This document shows, one piece after another, positions 1 through 6,634 of a stretch of 12,860 bases of DNA (its first letter is position 1; each line of letters begins with the position of its first letter). The position numbers were made by a program, and so were the translations under genes. The DNA is from Anaerolineales bacterium (GTDB lineage: Bacteria; Chloroflexota; Anaerolineae; Anaerolineales; Villigracilaceae), in NCBI GenBank assembly GCA_025966435.1, contig JAICRQ010000042.1:1-12860 (forward strand), given 5' to 3'. The notes beneath the pieces were generated by a model, which worked only from the letters and a program-made list of their open reading frames with translations, was not told the origin of the DNA and ran no database searches.

Positions 1-1
1 C

Positions 2-1768
2 AAGGACGTCACCGATCGCAAACGAACCGAAACGATCATGCAAAAGCGTTTCGAGTTGATGGAGTTTTCGGCAAGGCACTCGCTGAATGAATTGATGCTG
101 AGAACTGTGGATGAGGTCAGTGAACTGACCGGCAGCACCATCGGGTTCTTCCACTTTATGGATGAAGATCAGGTCAACCTGGTGGTACAAACCTGGTCCA
201 CCAACGCGCTGCGGCTTTTCCAGGTCCCGCCTGAGAGTGGGACACACCTTCCGGCCGATCAGGCAGGGGTGTGGGCGGATGCAGTCCGCCAACGGCGTCC
301 CATTATCCATAATGATTATGCCTCGCTGGAGAACAAAAAAGGACTCCCACAGGGACACGCCTCCATGGTTCGCGAGATCGTGATTCCCATTATTCGCAAT
401 GAGCGCATCATGGCGGTGATGGGGATCGCCAATAAGCCGCAGGAGTACACCTCTCACGATCTTGAAATTGCCACCCGGCTAGCCGATTACGCCTGGGATG
501 TTACCGAGCGCAAGCAAATGGAGATCGCCTTGCAGGCTGAACGGAACCAGTTGGTACAGCGTGTTGAAGAGCGGACCGCCGACCTCAGTCGCGCCAATTC
601 AAACCTGGCACGTGCCCTGCGGGTGAAGGATGAATTCCTTGCCAATATGAGCCACGAGTTACGCACACCGCTGAATGCGATTTTGGGTCTTTCGGAGAGT
701 CTTGGAGAGCAGATCGCCGGTCCGCTCAATGAAAAACAGCAGAAGTATATCTCTACTATCAGCGAGAGCGGACACCATTTGTTGTCGCTGATCAATGACA
801 TTCTGGATCTTGCCAAGATCGACGCCGGACAGATTACACTCGATATAAATAAAGTAGATATCCATTCGGTTTGCCAGGCGAGCCTGCGAATGATCAAACA
901 GCTCGCTCAGAAAAAGAATCAGGAAGTGTCCTTGCAGATCGATCCTGGCTTGGGCTTGATGTGGGCGGATGAACGCCGTCTTAAGCAGATGATTGTGAAC
1001 CTGCTGGGCAATGCCGTCAAATTCACACCCGAAAGTGGAAAGCTGGGGGTGGAAGTCCGCGGGAATGAGGAAGCAAACCAGGTCGCCATCACAGTCTCGG
1101 ACAACGGCATCGGGATCAAACAGACTGACCTGCAGCGCTTGTTCCAGCCATTTGTACAATTGGATTCGGGCCTGGCACGTGAAGCAACGGGGACCGGTTT
1201 AGGGCTGGCTCTGGTGGCACAAATGGCGCGTCTGCACGGCGGTAGCGTGAGCGCCAGCAGTGAAGCAGGCAAGGGAAGTCGTTTCACCATCCTCCTGCCC
1301 TGGGAACCGGCTCTGGCGATGGATTCCGCTGCCAGGATGAGGGTTACCGGCAAATTCCGCGCCATGCAATTCGATGAAGAGAACAAGCCGACCATTCTGC
1401 TGGTGGAAGATACAAAAGAAGTGGTCATGATGCTTAAAGACTATCTGGAGCTTGCCGGGTATAAAGTATTCACGGCGCAAGATGGCACGGATGGAATTGT
1501 CCAGGCGCGGCATGTCAAACCGGACCTGATTCTGATGGACGTTCAAATGCCCGGGATGGATGGCTTTGAAGCCACCCGAAAACTGAGAAGCGAACCCATT
1601 TTCAGGAACACGCCTATTATTGCACTCACCGCCCTCGCCATGCCCCATGATCGTGAGCGTTGCCTGGAGGCAGGCATGGATGAGTACATGAGCAAACCGG
1701 TCAATCTCAAGGCGCTGGTCAAGATCATCCAAAGCTTTCTGTTCGAGCGAGAGTCGCGCATACGATGA
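2..1768 (+). CDS. PAS/GAF sensor hybrid histidine kinase with C-terminal receiver (5' partial)
   Basis: The frame is open from base 2, and the residues before the first ATG (base 38) read KDVTDRKRTE, the usual end of a PAS/PAC domain. The gene therefore starts outside the window and the ATG at 38 is probably internal. Numbered from that ATG: a GAF-like sensor at about 10-155 (GFFHFMDEDQ, IIHNDYASL), a short coiled coil at about 155-200, a HisKA dimerisation domain with H-box SHELRTPLN (phospho-His206), then an HATPase domain with N-box NLLGNAVKFTP and G-boxes DNGIGI and GTGLGLAL. A receiver follows from about 455 (ILLVED, phospho-Asp501 in LMDVQMPG, T in ALTA, K in SKPV). All catalytic residues are present. 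No membrane segment is visible, so this part is probably cytosolic. It overlaps the next gene by ATGA, so the two are likely cotranscribed and translationally coupled. The ligand is unknown. Confidence 0.93.
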   Translation, partial: KDVTDRKRTETIMQKRFELMEFSARHSLNELMLRTVDEVSELTGSTIGFFHFMDEDQVNLVVQTWSTNALRLFQVPPESGTHLPADQAGVWADAVRQRRPIIHNDYASLENKKGLPQGHASMVREIVIPIIRNERIMAVMGIANKPQEYTSHDLEIATRLADYAWDVTERKQMEIALQAERNQLVQRVEERTADLSRANSNLARALRVKDEFLANMSHELRTPLNAILGLSESLGEQIAGPLNEKQQKYISTISESGHHLLSLINDILDLAKIDAGQITLDINKVDIHSVCQASLRMIKQLAQKKNQEVSLQIDPGLGLMWADERRLKQMIVNLLGNAVKFTPESGKLGVEVRGNEEANQVAITVSDNGIGIKQTDLQRLFQPFVQLDSGLAREATGTGLGLALVAQMARLHGGSVSASSEAGKGSRFTILLPWEPALAMDSAARMRVTGKFRAMQFDEENKPTILLVEDTKEVVMMLKDYLELAGYKVFTAQDGTDGIVQARHVKPDLILMDVQMPGMDGFEATRKLRSEPIFRNTPIIALTALAMPHDRERCLEAGMDEYMSKPVNLKALVKIIQSFLFERESRIR

Positions 1769-2814
1769 GCACTGTGCTGATCGTAGACGATGACCCGACC
1801 GCTCGTGAGGCATTGGTCGCCATCCTGGAAGGCGAAGGATACGAGCTTCACCTGGCCAAGGATGGCATTCGGGCTTTGCAAATGCTCAACCAGCTTCAAC
1901 CCGATCTGATTCTGCTGGACGTGATGATGCCGGGCATGACCGGCTTTGAGGTCTGCCAGCAGATCCGCGCTACACCTGCGCTGGCGGAGGTACCGATCAT
2001 CCTGCTCACGGCTCTGGATGACCCGGGCTCTCGCCTGCGAGGAATTGAATCGGGCGCAGATGATTTTCTCTCCAAGCCGCCGGACCGGCGCGAGCTGATG
2101 GCGCGGGTGCGCACGATCACCCGCCTGAATCGCTACCGCACGCTGATGGAGCAGCGCGAAAATATCCGCCGCATGGCAGAACGCGTCGTCGCTGCGCAGG
2201 AAGAGGAGCGCCAGCGCATCTCACGCGAACTACACGATGACCTAGGACAGGCGCTCACGACTCACCTGATCGCCTTGCGCAACTTACAACAGGACCTTTC
2301 CCTCCCCGAGCAGGCTCTGTTCGAACGGCTGCAATCGCTTTATGACCAATCCTATGAGATCTTTGTCAAGATCCGTGGCATCGCCCGCGACCTGCGTCCC
2401 CCCGTGCTCGATACGCTGGGCTTACAGATAGCGATGCAAACCTATAGCACTGAATTCACCCGCCGCACACATCTGCCCGTGGTCTTCGAAGCGGAAGATA
2501 TTCTGCCAGAGCTTCCGGATGTGTATAACATTACGCTGTACCGTACGCTCCAGGAAGCTCTTACCAACGTGATCAAGCATGCGCGTGCCACACAAGTCTG
2601 GGTGGAGTTAAGCCTGGAGGAGGATCAGGTCACGTTGACGATTCAGGATAACGGAGTTGGATTTGCGGAAGAGAAAGCCGGGACAAACGGTATCGGACTG
2701 GCGGGTCTCCGCGAACGGATCACAATTGCAGGCGGCACGCTTACGGTCAGTTCCACGCCCAAACGAGGCACCATCTTATCGGCGCGCTTCCCGTTAGTAG
2801 AACAGAGACCCTAA
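1765..2814 (+). CDS. Receiver-HisKA_3 sensor kinase (response regulator/histidine kinase fusion)
   Basis: This 349-residue protein begins with a receiver (about 4-120; acidic DDD at 8-10, phospho-Asp52 in LLDVMMPG, T in LLTA, K in SKPP). A helical linker follows, then a HisKA_3 dimerisation domain with ELHDDLGQ (phospho-His157), and a NarX/DesK-type HATPase with N-box EALTNVIKHA (Asn268), DNGVGF (Asp295) and a glycine-rich GIGLAGLRERI. There is no periplasmic or small-ligand sensor, so its input is presumably phosphorylation of its own receiver. Kinases of this family normally phosphorylate NarL/LuxR-type regulators, and one is encoded immediately downstream. The ATG overlaps the upstream stop, giving tight coupling to the hybrid kinase, whose histidine or receiver may feed this protein. 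The order of phosphotransfer is inference; the domain calls are firm. Confidence 0.95.
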   Translation: MSTVLIVDDDPTAREALVAILEGEGYELHLAKDGIRALQMLNQLQPDLILLDVMMPGMTGFEVCQQIRATPALAEVPIILLTALDDPGSRLRGIESGADDFLSKPPDRRELMARVRTITRLNRYRTLMEQRENIRRMAERVVAAQEEERQRISRELHDDLGQALTTHLIALRNLQQDLSLPEQALFERLQSLYDQSYEIFVKIRGIARDLRPPVLDTLGLQIAMQTYSTEFTRRTHLPVVFEAEDILPELPDVYNITLYRTLQEALTNVIKHARATQVWVELSLEEDQVTLTIQDNGVGFAEEKAGTNGIGLAGLRERITIAGGTLTVSSTPKRGTILSARFPLVEQRP

Positions 2815-2820
2815 GGGTCT
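2806..2820 (+). repeat. 15-base palindrome around a stop codon
   Basis: AGACCC and GGGTCT form a perfect 6-base inverted repeat with the TAA stop codon of the REC-HisKA_3 gene as the 3-base loop. No T-run follows, so it does not look like an intrinsic terminator. It lies 6 bases before the ribosome binding site of the next gene and could shape coupling between the two. Confidence 0.6.
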
Positions 2821-2836
2821 ATAGATAAGAGGCATC

Positions 2837-3484
2837 ATGATACGTGTCCTGATTGCGGAAGATCATCTTATGGTGCGGGCAGGCATACGTGCCCTGTTGG
2901 AAAAAGCGGGCGATATTTACGTGATGGGTGAGGCAGCTAATGGACAGGAAGCCATCGAGATGACCGAGTCTCTCAAACCGGACGTGCTCATCATGGATAT
3001 TATGATGCCCCGGATGAACGGAATGCAGGCGGCGGAAAACATCCGGGAGATGAAATTGCCGACACACATCCTGCTGCTCTCCATGTATTCGGATGAAGGC
3101 TTTGTGCACCGGGCGCTCCAATATGGAGTGAAGGGCTATGTGCTAAAGTCATCGGTCAGCGATGAGCTGCTTTGGGCAGTGCGCGCTGTTGCCGGCGGTA
3201 AGACGTACTTAAGCAGCCCGATTTCAGAAATCGTTGGGGAAAGCGCTATTCATCCACACACGGGACCGCAGGATGGAGACCCGCTCTCGAACCTTTCGCC
3301 GCGCGAGAAGGAAATCTTGCAATTGATCGCAGAAGAGCATACGAGCGCGGAGATCGGAAAAATGTTATCTATCAGTGAAAAAACGGTGGAAAAGCATCGT
3401 ACAAAATTAATGGAAAAATTAAACGTGCGCAATCTTGCCGGTCTGGTCCGTCTTGCGGTGAAATATCGCTTAGTAGACAAGTAG
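2837..3484 (+). CDS. NarL/LuxR-family response regulator
   Basis: This 215-residue protein has the standard size of the family. The receiver covers about 1-120 (ED at 8-9, phospho-Asp54 in IMDIMMPRMNG, S in LLLSMY at the switch position, K in YVLKSS). A linker follows, then a GerE/LuxR helix-turn-helix from about 148 (LSPREKEILQLIAE, ISEKTVEKHRTKLMEKL), so it should bind DNA as a dimer when phosphorylated. Its likely partner is the HisKA_3 kinase immediately upstream, the kinase class that pairs with this regulator class. The start is supported by AAGAGG at 2827-2832, four bases before the ATG. The last codons and the TAG stop fall inside the left arm of a large inverted repeat. Target genes cannot be read from this window. 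Confidence 0.95.
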   Translation: MIRVLIAEDHLMVRAGIRALLEKAGDIYVMGEAANGQEAIEMTESLKPDVLIMDIMMPRMNGMQAAENIREMKLPTHILLLSMYSDEGFVHRALQYGVKGYVLKSSVSDELLWAVRAVAGGKTYLSSPISEIVGESAIHPHTGPQDGDPLSNLSPREKEILQLIAEEHTSAEIGKMLSISEKTVEKHRTKLMEKLNVRNLAGLVRLAVKYRLVDK

Positions 3485-3527
3485 ACAGGTACACACATAA
3501 ACCTGTGTACCTGTTTACCTGTATACT
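3473..3527 (+). repeat. Layered inverted repeat made of 8-base units
   Basis: Arms 3473-3495 and 3504-3526 are reverse complements except at three positions, one of which would be a G-U pair in RNA. The inner 11 bases (ACAGGTACACA / TGTGTACCTGT, 3485-3495 and 3504-3514) match perfectly around an 8-base loop. Each arm is itself a period-8 repeat: GTAGACAA, GTAGACAG and GTACACAC on the left; TGTGTACC, TGTTTACC and TGTATACT on the right. The left arm covers the last three codons and the stop of the response regulator gene. No T-tract follows, so a Rho-independent terminator is unlikely. It could be an RNA processing or attenuation hairpin, a clustered operator, or a dispersed palindromic element. 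Confidence 0.85.
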
Positions 3528-3550
3528 TCAATAGTAGAAATGGAGCTTAT

Positions 3551-4555
3551 ATGAACAAAGAGAGCAACGTGGGCAGCCTGGTTTTGATCGTTGACGATGA
3601 ATATATCGGCCGGGAAACGCTCCAATCCGTCCTGGAAGGTGAAGGCTACCAGTTGGAAATGGCGGAGAGCGGCTTTCAGGCAATCGAAAAGGCAAAACAA
3701 CTTCTACCGGATGTGATCCTTCTGGATGTGATGATGCCAGGGATGACCGGGTTCGAGGTCTGCCAGCGTATTCGCAGCGACCCGCAGATTGCGGAGATCC
3801 CGATCATTATCCTCACCGCGCTGGATGACCGCGAGTCGCTCCTGAATGCCTTGAAAGCTGGCGCTGACGATTTTATATCGAAGCCTTTCGACCGCTATGA
3901 GCTGCGCGCCCGCCTGCTTGGGATTACACGCCTCAACCGCTATCAAAAGCTCCTGCAGGAGCGCGCCAAACTGCGTGAAGCGAACGCCCAGCTTCTGAAT
4001 GCCTATGAGGCAACGATCGAGGGTTTATCTCACGCCCTTGATCTGCGTGACCGGGAGACGGAGGGTCACAGCCGCCGCGTGACAGAGGTCACGGTAAAGC
4101 TCGCGCAGGCGTTGGACATCAGCGAGGACGAGATCACACACATTCGCCGCGGGGCACTTCTGCATGATGTAGGAAAGATTGGCATTCCTGATTCCATTTT
4201 ACATAAGCCAGATACGCTGACTGAAGCAGAGTGGATCACGATGCGCAAACATCCTCAGTTCGCATATAACATGCTTGCTCCGATTGAATACCTCCGCCAG
4301 GCTCTTGCCATTCCCTATAACCATCACGAGAAATGGGACGGCACAGGGTACCCGCGCGGGTTGAAAGGCGAGGAGATTCCCATGAGTGCGCGTCTGTTCG
4401 CCATTGCCGATGTGTGGGATGCCCTCACCTCCAACCGTCCCTACCGGGATGCATGGACTGCTGAACAGGCGCTGGCATATATTCGCGAACAATCTGGAAA
4501 GCACTTCGATCCCCGGGTTGTGGAGTTGTTCTTCCAGGTGATCGAAAGTACTTAA
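3551..4555 (+). CDS. Receiver-HD-GYP protein, probable c-di-GMP phosphodiesterase
   Basis: This 334-residue protein has a receiver at about 10-125 (DDE at 15-17, phospho-Asp59 in LLDVMMPG, T in ILTA, K in ISKPF), a helical linker, and an HD-GYP domain from about 155 to the end. Visible HD-GYP hallmarks are EGHSRRV, LLHDVGKIGIPD (metal-binding H205, D206), HHEKWDGTGYPRGLKGEEIP (GYP at 266-268) and IADVWDALTSNRPYR. The metal-ligand set looks complete, so hydrolysis of c-di-GMP under control of the receiver is expected, as in RpfG-like proteins. The start is supported by GGAG at 3542-3545, five bases before the ATG. The receiver and the following linker are closely related to those of the REC-HisKA_3 gene. 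A diguanylate cyclase gene lies tail-to-tail downstream. Whether it shares a transcript with the upstream genes is uncertain because of the inverted repeat between them. Confidence 0.95.
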   Translation: MNKESNVGSLVLIVDDEYIGRETLQSVLEGEGYQLEMAESGFQAIEKAKQLLPDVILLDVMMPGMTGFEVCQRIRSDPQIAEIPIIILTALDDRESLLNALKAGADDFISKPFDRYELRARLLGITRLNRYQKLLQERAKLREANAQLLNAYEATIEGLSHALDLRDRETEGHSRRVTEVTVKLAQALDISEDEITHIRRGALLHDVGKIGIPDSILHKPDTLTEAEWITMRKHPQFAYNMLAPIEYLRQALAIPYNHHEKWDGTGYPRGLKGEEIPMSARLFAIADVWDALTSNRPYRDAWTAEQALAYIREQSGKHFDPRVVELFFQVIEST

Positions 4556-4580
4556 ACTGTGATTTGTCAGAAAACGGGAA

Positions 4581-5480
4581 TCAATACCTGATGGATTTCT
4601 CACCTACCCAGGTACGAAAGCGGATATCGTTCTTTGTGCTGTTTTTTACTTCATACATCAGTTCGTCTGCCATGTTCACAAGCTGTTCCGCAGAGTAAGG
4701 TGAGAACTCACAACTCACCGCACCCATGCTAAAGGTCACGGGCCAGTTTTTCTGCCGCATCTTCTCCATCAGATTGGCATACACTTTGGAAACGACCAGG
4801 CGCGCTTCTGGCTGGCGGGTGGAGGGCAGCAGCAACACGAACTCATCCCCTCCTAGCCGCGCTACGGTATCTGTGACTCGCAGTTGCGATTTTAACTCGG
4901 TAGCAATGAAGCGCAATACCTCATCGCCGACTTTATGCCCGAATAGATCGTTTACCAACTTGAAATTATCAATGTCCACATACACCAGTGTAATGGGGTG
5001 CGGGTATCTTCGGATGCGGCTAATTTCCATCTGCAGTAATTCATTGAAGTAGCGCGCGTTAACGGCGCCGGTGATATAGTCTGTACGGGCGGCAAGCTGC
5101 TCCTCCTTGCGCGACTTCTGCAATTCGGTCACCAAGTAGACAACAACCACATAAAATGCAGTACGGACCAGCGTATTGAGAAAGTAGAAGAGAGAATGAG
5201 AATAGATCTGACCGGCAGCGATTTCAGCGCCGAGAAGCGTGAGCCCACTGAGAAAAGACAGGAACAGTCCTGTTTTGTGATCGACCGCCCAGGTGACCAG
5301 CGCAATAGGTATTAAATAAAACAGGGAAATGTTAAGCTCGTTACCTGTCGCGTAATCGATGAGACCAAGCAAGCCGACGACTGTAAACCCCGTGATCGTC
5401 CAAAAAAGAGGACTTCGATTCTCAATTGTTTCAAGGAAACGTTTCGCTCTGCGCGCCATAGACCATGCTGAAAGCTGCAA
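4581..5480 (-). CDS. Membrane-anchored GGDEF diguanylate cyclase
   Basis: This 299-residue protein is translated leftward. Four hydrophobic segments lie at about 25-43, 51-66, 72-90 and 97-118, with a short basic N terminus (ARRAKR) that should be cytosolic. A short linker leads to a GGDEF domain from about 130: DIDNFKLVND, FGHKVGD, and the active-site motif GGDEF at 210-214. RVTD at 201-204 is a product-inhibition I-site at the usual five-residue spacing. It should make c-di-GMP from two GTP and be feedback inhibited. The start chosen is TTG at 5480, directly after an in-frame stop and five bases from AGGG; ATG at 5459 (residue 8) is the alternative and has no clear ribosome binding site. 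It converges on the HD-GYP gene, only 25 bases apart, so enzymes of opposite activity are neighbours. The ligand of the membrane part is unknown. Confidence 0.93.
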   Translation of the reverse strand: MQLSAWSMARRAKRFLETIENRSPLFWTITGFTVVGLLGLIDYATGNELNISLFYLIPIALVTWAVDHKTGLFLSFLSGLTLLGAEIAAGQIYSHSLFYFLNTLVRTAFYVVVVYLVTELQKSRKEEQLAARTDYITGAVNARYFNELLQMEISRIRRYPHPITLVYVDIDNFKLVNDLFGHKVGDEVLRFIATELKSQLRVTDTVARLGGDEFVLLLPSTRQPEARLVVSKVYANLMEKMRQKNWPVTFSMGAVSCEFSPYSAEQLVNMADELMYEVKNSTKNDIRFRTWVGEKSIRY

Positions 5481-5583
5481 TTAATCCCTAAAATAAAGAA
5501 AATGCCCACCATCACGATGAGGGGGCGACAATTTATCGCATTTATTTTACACTATTTAAAGACTGGTTTCTCATTCTTTGTAA

Positions 5584-5589
5584 TATAAT
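5584..5589 (+). promoter_or_regulatory. Candidate -10 element for the usp-cgs operon
   Basis: TATAAT is a perfect match to the bacterial housekeeping -10 consensus in the A/T-rich part of the divergent region. It would leave a leader of roughly 67 bases before the ATG at 5663. The -35 region is poor, so an activator or another sigma factor may be involved, or the match may be chance. Confidence 0.35.
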
Positions 5590-5652
5590 TCAATTCTCGG
5601 GGGAATGGACAGACATCGGCGTACTCATCGATCTACAACATATTAGTGCTAT

Positions 5653-5658
5653 GGAGGC
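5653..5658 (+). promoter_or_regulatory. Ribosome binding site deciding the universal stress protein start
   Basis: The sequence TGGAGG lies five bases before ATG 5663. The earlier in-frame ATG at 5651 overlaps this site and has no such signal of its own, so 5663 is the preferred start. The protein then begins MLNHILVPLDGS, the normal beginning of a Usp domain. Confidence 0.8.
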
Positions 5659-5662
5659 TTCT

Positions 5663-6631
5663 ATGCTCAATCACATTCTTGTCCCGTTGGACGGCTCTAC
5701 ACTGGCTGAGTGCGTATTACCTCATGTAACCGCGGTGGCGCCCGTCACCCATGCACGTGTCACCCTTTTACATGTTCTACAGAAAACACAGGATGGAGGC
5801 GGCAGCCCGGCGGTCGATCCTGTGGAATGGCATTTGCAAAAGCAAAATGCAGAAAAATATCTTGAGGGCATCGCAAACCGTTTGAGCGAAGCTGGCATCC
5901 TGGGTGTGGAGTCAGTGATCCTGGAGGGAAACCCGGCGGGCAGTGTGATCGATTTTGCGCGCCATAATAATGTGGACCTCATTGCTCTCAGCACACATGG
6001 ACACAGCGGCTTGAGCGGCTGGAATGTGAGCGGCGTCGTTCAGAAGATCCTTCTGCGCTCCTATAAATCCACTCTCTTGGTGCGCGCCTATATGCCTTCT
6101 TCGGCGGGGACAACCAAGATTCGCTATAAACGGTTGTTCGTGGGGATGGATGGTTCCGCTCGCTCTGAGTTTGTCCTGCCGTTTGCCATCAACCTGGCGC
6201 AGTTCTATAAATCACAATTGATCCTGGAAACCGTCATCGAAAAACCGCGCCAAATCAACCGTATGCCGGCCTCTCAGGAAATTGCAGAGCTCGCCGACCA
6301 GTTTGTGAAGAAAAACCAGCAGGCAGTCGCGAACTATTTCAAACAACTCCTCGCCCAGTTTTCAAAGAAGGATTTGAAGATCAAAACCCATATCGCGATT
6401 GGTGAGAACGCCATTGCCGTGCTGCACGATCTGGCAGAAGAGTCAAATGCGGACCTGGTGCTCCTCGTTGCCCACGGCGAAACAGGGGATAGACGCTGGC
6501 CCTATGGAAGCGTTACAACCAGCTTTATTGCCTACGGCAATACCTCGCTCCTGATCATGCAGGACCTGCCCCCCAGCGAAATTCATCCGACTCGTGCCGA
6601 ACGCGCGATCATGGAAAGCAAGGGACATTGA
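5663..6631 (+). CDS. Tandem-domain universal stress protein (UspA superfamily)
   Basis: This 322-residue protein has two Usp domains. Domain 1 (about 1-145) starts ILVPLDGS and ends with STHGHSGLSGWNV followed by SGVV and a STLLVRA strand. Domain 2 (about 155-305) starts RLFVGMDGS and ends with VAHG, nine residues, then GS and TSLLIMQ. Usp proteins that bind ATP carry a G-2x-G-9x-G-S/T loop. Domain 2 keeps the HG-9x-GS core, while domain 1 has S-G where G-S is expected, so domain 2 is the better nucleotide-binding candidate. The length fits the two-domain UspE-like class. It is soluble and presumably cytosolic. Its stop lies three bases before the start of the giant glucan synthase gene, and the synthase ribosome binding site lies inside its last codons, so the two are almost certainly cotranscribed and coupled. 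What it senses or binds is not visible. Confidence 0.92.
   Translation: MLNHILVPLDGSTLAECVLPHVTAVAPVTHARVTLLHVLQKTQDGGGSPAVDPVEWHLQKQNAEKYLEGIANRLSEAGILGVESVILEGNPAGSVIDFARHNNVDLIALSTHGHSGLSGWNVSGVVQKILLRSYKSTLLVRAYMPSSAGTTKIRYKRLFVGMDGSARSEFVLPFAINLAQFYKSQLILETVIEKPRQINRMPASQEIAELADQFVKKNQQAVANYFKQLLAQFSKKDLKIKTHIAIGENAIAVLHDLAEESNADLVLLVAHGETGDRRWPYGSVTTSFIAYGNTSLLIMQDLPPSEIHPTRAERAIMESKGH
6620..6625 (+). promoter_or_regulatory. Ribosome binding site of the glucan synthase gene, inside the usp coding end
   Basis: AAGGGA is nine bases before ATG 6635 and lies within the last codons of the universal stress protein gene. Together with the 3-base gap between stop and start, this supports translational coupling and the chosen start. 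Confidence 0.65.
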
Positions 6632-6634
6632 TCG

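Larger units (their letters stand above)
5481..5662. promoter_or_regulatory. Divergent intergenic region between diguanylate cyclase and universal stress protein genes
   Basis: This is the longest gap in the window (about 180 bases) and must hold the start signals for both flanking genes. The part from about 5531 to 5592 is A/T-rich compared with the genes. On the + strand TATAAT at 5584-5589 is a good -10 candidate; the region 16-19 bases upstream (around 5559-5567) has no good TTGACA match. On the - strand TAAAAT near 5545-5550 is a weaker -10 candidate. There is no recognisable riboswitch. The assignment rests on position and composition only. Confidence 0.5.

Noticed and set aside
38..40. 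True start codon of the first gene
   Set aside because: The same frame is open to the left edge and encodes the end of a PAS/PAC segment, so the gene is better described as cut by the window.
1199..1813. Antisense open frame of 204 codons across the first gene junction
   Set aside because: It overlaps the ATPase and receiver of the hybrid kinase and has no recognisable motif of its own.
3485..3514. Intrinsic terminator after the NarL-type regulator
   Set aside because: The stem is strong enough, but the bases after it (TTACCTGTATACTTC) have no T-run and the outer arms continue the repeat. It is reported as a repeat instead.
4556..4580. Bidirectional terminator between the convergent HD-GYP and GGDEF genes
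   Set aside because: The 25-base gap shows no convincing stem or T/A tracts.
5651..5653. Alternative start of the universal stress protein at the first in-frame ATG
   Set aside because: It overlaps the GGAGG site that serves the ATG at 5663, and the extra four residues precede the normal Usp N terminus.
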